Assembly: GCA_903940375.1 (NCBI GenBank)
Contig: CAJAKT010000224.1
Span: 1 to 5,046 of the forward strand
Direction: 5' to 3'
Source of the DNA: an uncultured bacterium
GTDB lineage: Bacteria; Actinomycetota; Actinomycetes; S36-B12
Length of the DNA stretch: 5,046 bases
Below, piece by piece: positions 1-2,157 of this stretch. Position 1 is the stretch's first letter, and the number at the start of each line of letters is the position of its first letter. The notes beneath the pieces are model-generated. The model was not told where the DNA came from. It did not search any database and saw nothing but the letters and a program-made list of their open reading frames with translations. Position numbers and translations under genes: made by a program.

Positions 1-918
1 ATCGTCTGTGCCGCTGAGAAGGGCGCCGGCGTCAATCACCAGGCCGATCTCGACTGTGACACTGGCGGCGCCCGTGGCGGTTTCACCCGGCGTACCGCAG
101 ACCGCATCGAGGAGTGCCTGCACGCGGAGCTGCCCCAGGGTGGCTCCGCATTCGACTGACGTGACGCGAGCGCGGGCATCGAGAGCGGCGTGCAGTCGGG
201 CAGCGTGCTCGATCGGCAGGCGCGCCACCAGTACCGCGAGACCGTCTTCCTCGGGGTAGAGATGGACGTTGACGGATTGGAGCGCCAGGCGCCGGCGCCG
301 CTCCTGCCCGTCGGCATCGATAGCCAGCACCACTCGACGAGCAAGGCGGCGGGTGCTGGCGGGTGTCGCGGATGCCGCATGCGGCAGAACACGATCCTGG
401 AGCCGGGCGCAGGAGGCGGTGAAGGCCGCCGGTTCGTCGTGATCGAGCCGCTGCGCCTCTTCGGCGATGGCTCGCGCGTGTGCGGAGGTGATGCTCCCCC
501 GACACAGGGCGGCGGCGGTCTGCGCGAGAGGGCCAGCGAGCAGTCGGGCGGTCAGGATCTGGTCGCTAATGACGTTCGGGGAACGCCGTAGGGCCGCGGC
601 TAGCTCATCCCTCACCTCGTCCACCAGGGTGAAGCTGCGCTCGGCGTCGTCCTGCCGGCTCAGGACCGTGACAACTCGCTCGTGGCGCTCGACCCCGACT
701 GCGACCACGAGAGCGCGCGCCTCCAGTGCGGCCAGCTGGGACTGCGCGCGCTGCAGTTCGACGAGGTAGTCGATCGCACGATCGGGGGTAAGGGTCTCCG
801 GCTCGACCTCGAGGAGCGTGGGCGGATCGGCCGCGACGGCGGCCATCCACAGTTCCCAGTCTTCGGGCACGGCTGCGTCGATCAGCGACCCGGGGGCCCA
901 ATCGATGCCGTTGCGCAT
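1..918 (-). CDS. DUF222 (13E12-repeat family) protein, C-terminus cut by window edge
   Basis: I translated this frame by hand from the ATG at 918-916; it stays open to base 1 (306 residues, no stop). An in-frame TAG at 930-928 lies four codons upstream, so this ATG is the earliest possible start. The protein is mainly alpha-helical and Ala/Arg/Leu-rich. Residues 47-75 form the N-terminal helix typical of the family (LVELQRAQSQLAALEARAL). Around 107-150 come a helical ELAAALRRSP...ILTARLLAGPL segment and the GSITSAHARAIAEEAQRL segment. LHAALDARAR (about 242-251), LGQLRVQALLDAV and a closing beta stretch, LVIDAGALLSGTDD (293-306), follow the order seen in DUF222 proteins. Family knowledge: these are multicopy actinobacterial proteins usually ending in an HNH endonuclease domain. 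That domain would lie off the left edge, so nuclease activity is inferred, not seen. The biological role of the family is unsettled. The gene is divergent from ssrA. Confidence 0.85.
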   Translation of the reverse strand, partial: MRNGIDWAPGSLIDAAVPEDWELWMAAVAADPPTLLEVEPETLTPDRAIDYLVELQRAQSQLAALEARALVVAVGVERHERVVTVLSRQDDAERSFTLVDEVRDELAAALRRSPNVISDQILTARLLAGPLAQTAAALCRGSITSAHARAIAEEAQRLDHDEPAAFTASCARLQDRVLPHAASATPASTRRLARRVVLAIDADGQERRRRLALQSVNVHLYPEEDGLAVLVARLPIEHAARLHAALDARARVTSVECGATLGQLRVQALLDAVCGTPGETATGAASVTVEIGLVIDAGALLSGTDD

Positions 919-924
919 GCCTCG

Positions 925-930
925 ACACTA
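925..930 (-). promoter_or_regulatory. Possible -10 element for a leaderless DUF222-gene transcript
   Basis: On the minus strand TAGTGT (a TAnnnT match) is followed by exactly six bases and then the ATG. This spacing would place the transcription start at the A of the start codon. No convincing -35 element is seen. A GAGG sits inside the six-base spacer, but it is too close to the ATG for a normal Shine-Dalgarno interaction. Weak evidence alone; it gains some weight from the same arrangement before the ABM gene. Confidence 0.3.
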
Positions 931-962
931 CGTCGGGGGTCTGACATTCGGGAGGTCGGAAC

Positions 963-993
963 GCCAGCGCGGCTTGGGGCCAACGCCGCTGGC
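963..993. repeat. Imperfect 31-bp dyad in the divergent intergenic region
   Basis: The left arm is GCCAG, CG bulge, CGGC, TTGG (963-977). A GG centre follows, and the right arm is CCAA, a bulged C, GCCG, CTGGC (980-993). The arms give 13 complementary pairs. It lies about 45 bp upstream of the DUF222 start and about 75 bp upstream of the tmRNA 5' end, with no gene running into it on the plus strand. It could be an operator or a structured remnant; it has no T-tract to support a terminator. Confidence 0.4.
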
Positions 994-1030
994 GGATTTC
1001 ACGGGAACCCTGTGTGGGCGTACCATCGAA

Positions 1031-1061
1031 GTGAGCATTCATTGGCTCGTCGTTTGATAAC
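1031..1061 (+). promoter_or_regulatory. Probable ssrA promoter
   Basis: GATAAC at 1056-1061 matches four of six positions of the TATAAT -10 consensus (xATAAx) and ends seven bases before the mature tmRNA 5' end at 1069. GTGAGC at 1031-1036 is a poor -35 candidate with a long 19-bp spacer. The -10 element is better supported than the -35. The location directly before a highly transcribed stable RNA makes a promoter here expected. Confidence 0.4.
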
Positions 1062-1068
1062 TGAACAT

Positions 1069-1436
1069 GGGGGTGAACGGTTTCGACGGGCAGATGTCTT
1101 GACCGGAGAAGCGTGTCGAGAATCCAGGGTGATCTCGTTAAGAATCCTTGGAAAAACAATAACTGCCAATAACAAGCAGTCAGCTGAGTCCTACGCCCTC
1201 GCGGCGTAGTACATAGATCAGCCGTCAGCCCAATGCGTCCCCGAGTTGGGGTCTGACGTCGCTAGGGGACTCACCAAGCGCTCCGGTTACGGGAGCGGGC
1301 GGAAAAGCAAACAGTAACTGGGCCGCCCAATACAGTGCCGCACGAAGCATTGGGGCCGAGAAGCGATAGCGCGGCTACACACGTAGAAGTACGGAAGAGG
1401 CCTGCACGGACCCGGGTTCGATTCCCGGCACCTCCA
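1069..1436 (+). ncRNA. ssrA: Transfer-messenger RNA (tmRNA)
   Basis: tmRNA rescues ribosomes stalled on broken mRNAs: it acts first as an alanyl-tRNA with SmpB and EF-Tu, then as an mRNA encoding a degradation tag. The 5' end GGGGGUG (1069-1075) pairs with CACCUCC (1429-1435) as a seven-pair acceptor stem. It keeps the G3-U wobble that alanyl-tRNA synthetase recognises. The D-loop-like GGTTTCGAC follows at the 5' end. The T-arm GGGTTCGATTCCC lies at 1414-1426 and the discriminator A at 1436. The next bases are CAA, so the CCA end is not encoded and must be added. Helix 5, CTACGCC/GGCGTAG at 1191-1208, encloses the tag stop codon. The region after it is rich in G/C stems consistent with the pseudoknots. 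The length of 368 nt is normal for a one-piece tmRNA. smpB is not in the window. Confidence 0.97.
1165..1209 (+). other. tmRNA tag-peptide reading frame
   Basis: The resume codon GCC at 1165-1167 begins a 14-codon frame, ANNKQSAESYALAA, ending at TAG 1207-1209 within helix 5. With the alanine from charged tmRNA the added tag would be 15 residues. The terminal YALAA is the degron read by ClpXP-type proteases. The resume codon is inferred from the distance upstream of ALAA and from the common alanine start; the frame and stop are directly seen. The tag is a little longer than the 10-residue encoded tag of E. coli. Confidence 0.9.
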
Positions 1437-1441
1437 CAATG
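1423..1441 (+). repeat. att-like direct repeat, copy 1 (ssrA 3' end)
   Basis: The 19 bases TCCCGGCACCTCCACAATG run from the T-arm of tmRNA through the acceptor strand and five bases past the gene. The same 19 bases recur exactly at 1536-1554. Duplication of the 3' end of a tRNA or tmRNA gene is the usual footprint of tyrosine-recombinase integration, and ssrA is a known target. No integrase is in the window, so the att role is inferred. Confidence 0.6.
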
Positions 1442-1481
1442 TTGATGGCCCAGGGGTGTTCCCCTGGGCCATCAATATTGT
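1436..1481 (+). terminator. Strong hairpin at the ssrA 3' end, probable terminator
   Basis: The stem 1436-1456 pairs with 1461-1481 across a TGTT loop: 15 uninterrupted Watson-Crick pairs (TTGATGGCCCAGGGG against its complement), then one G-T pair and five A/T-rich or C-G pairs toward the base. It begins at the last base of tmRNA. The following bases are not a strong T-tract, which is common for actinobacterial terminators. It probably ends ssrA transcription or guides 3'-end processing. The base of the stem overlaps the first att-like repeat. Confidence 0.75.
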
Positions 1482-1535
1482 TGGGAGCAGATTCGTCGGG
1501 AATCGGGAGGAGATCGCCGTTAGGCGATTGACGGA

Positions 1536-1554
1536 TCCCGGCACCTCCACAATG
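1536..1554 (+). repeat. att-like direct repeat, copy 2 (orphan ssrA 3' end)
   Basis: This is an exact copy of the 19 bases at 1423-1441, offset by 113 bp, without the rest of a T-arm or any tmRNA body upstream. Identity stops abruptly at both sides. The 94 bp between the copies carry the ssrA terminator hairpin and a small stem (ATCGCC 1513-1518 with GGCGAT 1523-1528, GTTA loop), but no gene. Best read as a remnant attachment site or a local tandem duplication. Confidence 0.6.
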
Positions 1555-1631
1555 GGCGGTTAGTTGAAAGAGCGTCCCACCAGTTCGATAAGCCGAGCCA
1601 ACGCGCGGGCTGCGGGCTGCGGTCGGCGATC

Positions 1632-1670
1632 GGGTGACGCTGACCTCACCGTCGACGGGTGAGGTCACCC
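1632..1670. terminator. Hairpin between convergent ssrA and the ABM gene
   Basis: TGACCTCACC (1641-1650) pairs with GGTGAGGTCA (1658-1667) over a seven-base loop. An alternative, longer fold pairs GGGTGAC (1632-1638) with GTCACCC (1664-1670) outside a CTCACC/GGTGAG inner stem. It lies nine bases beyond the stop codon of the minus-strand ABM gene, so it most likely terminates that transcript and may work in both directions. No T-run follows on either strand. The remaining sequence from 1555 to 1631 shows nothing recognisable. Confidence 0.55.
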
Positions 1671-1675
1671 TCCTG

Positions 1676-1966
1676 CTACAGCGAGTAGTGCTCGAACGAT
1701 CCGGGACCGTCCATGTGAGGGCCGACGACATCGATGAACTGCTGTAGCGCGGGCGAGTTCCAGAAGACCACCTTGTGGTGCTCGATCGTCTCCCAGCGGG
1801 CCAGGAACATGAATCGGTTGGGGTTCTCGATTCCCCACCCGTAGGGCGTGTAGCCGAGGAAGCCCTCGGACGGCCCGATGATGTGCTCCGCTGCGTAGGC
1901 CATGTCGCGTTCGAAGTCCTCCTTGTGGCCGGGGAGCACGTCGATGAGGCCGAGTTCAGTAACCAT
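1676..1966 (-). CDS. Antibiotic biosynthesis monooxygenase (ABM) domain protein
   Basis: A complete 96-residue protein from ATG 1966-1964 to TAG 1678-1676, which is the usual size of a single ABM domain. Residues 2-12 form the first strand (VTELGLIDVLP), 13-30 the first helix (HKEDFERDMAYAAEHII), 34-48 the EGFLGYTPYGWGIEN strand pair, 51-60 the RFMFLARWET strand with the typical Trp58-Glu59, and 61-80 the second helix (IEHHKVVFWNSPALQQFIDV). This order of a gly-rich turn, an aromatic strand and a W-E-T motif fits the ABM dimeric alpha/beta-barrel fold. Family members include quinol monooxygenases, haem-degrading enzymes and many proteins without a known substrate; the name does not imply antibiotic synthesis here. 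No signal peptide or membrane segment is seen, so it is likely cytoplasmic. It is convergent with ssrA and lies downstream of the long surface-protein gene. The substrate cannot be told from sequence. Confidence 0.85.
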   Translation of the reverse strand: MVTELGLIDVLPGHKEDFERDMAYAAEHIIGPSEGFLGYTPYGWGIENPNRFMFLARWETIEHHKVVFWNSPALQQFIDVVGPHMDGPGSFEHYSL

Positions 1967-1972
1967 GGCTGC

Positions 1973-1978
1973 AGATTA
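1973..1978 (-). promoter_or_regulatory. Possible -10 element for a leaderless ABM-gene transcript
   Basis: On the minus strand TAATCT is followed by exactly six bases (GCAGCC) and the ATG of the ABM gene, a spacing that would start the transcript at the start codon. No Shine-Dalgarno sequence is visible before this ATG, which fits leaderless translation, common in Actinomycetota. No clear -35 element is seen. Confidence 0.35.
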
Positions 1979-2155
1979 GCGACGGCAGGGGGCCTCGCAG
2001 GGGGTGTTTGGCATCATGAATTCGTCCGCCTTCGCAGGATGAGCAAGGACCCTTGTCGTTTTGGGTATCTCAATGAAAGAGCGCGTTGATGCGCCTCGCA
2101 TGAGCACATCCCACGTGATCACCGGCGGGTAGCTCTTCGGCTTGAGGACTTTCAC
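1976..2155 (-). CDS. Possible small ORF of 59 codons, function unknown
   Basis: Two bases after the stop codon of the long surface-protein gene, a GTG at 2155-2153 opens a frame that ends at TAA 1978-1976, ten bases before the ABM start. The product would begin VKVLKPKSYPPVITWDVLMR and end EAPCRR. The first 20 codons have G or C at the third position in 17 cases, which looks coding; the later part is less biased. There is no Shine-Dalgarno site, so expression would depend on coupling to the gene upstream. I recognise no family. It may be a real small gene, the remnant of a longer one, or chance. The rest of the 1967-2157 gap shows no convincing terminator. Confidence 0.3.
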   Translation of the reverse strand: MKVLKPKSYPPVITWDVLMRGASTRSFIEIPKTTRVLAHPAKADEFMMPNTPCEAPCRR

Positions 2156-2157
2156 GG

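Noticed and set aside
190..591. Plus-strand open frames over the left 900 bases, and shorter minus-strand frames in other phases
   Set aside because: All are shadows of the DUF222 frame, which is open over the whole stretch and has family-like sequence; the others give Arg/Ser/Pro-rich nonsense typical of GC-rich antisense frames.
682..1209. A 175-codon plus-strand frame that ends at the tmRNA tag stop codon
   Set aside because: Its end is in frame with the tag by chance of position; the body is antisense to the DUF222 gene and then crosses the structured 5' half of tmRNA. No protein family is recognisable.
1400..1436. A separate tRNA gene, suggested by the GGGTTCGATTCCC T-arm and acceptor
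   Set aside because: There is no anticodon arm or D-arm nearby; the acceptor partner is the 5' end of tmRNA at 1069-1075.
1287..1731. Minus-strand frames of 87 and 118 codons across the tmRNA 3' half and the downstream repeat
   Set aside because: They overlap tmRNA and two hairpins, and the shared peptide (VEVPGIEPGS-like) is only the translated complement of the tmRNA T-arm and acceptor, a common false protein in databases.
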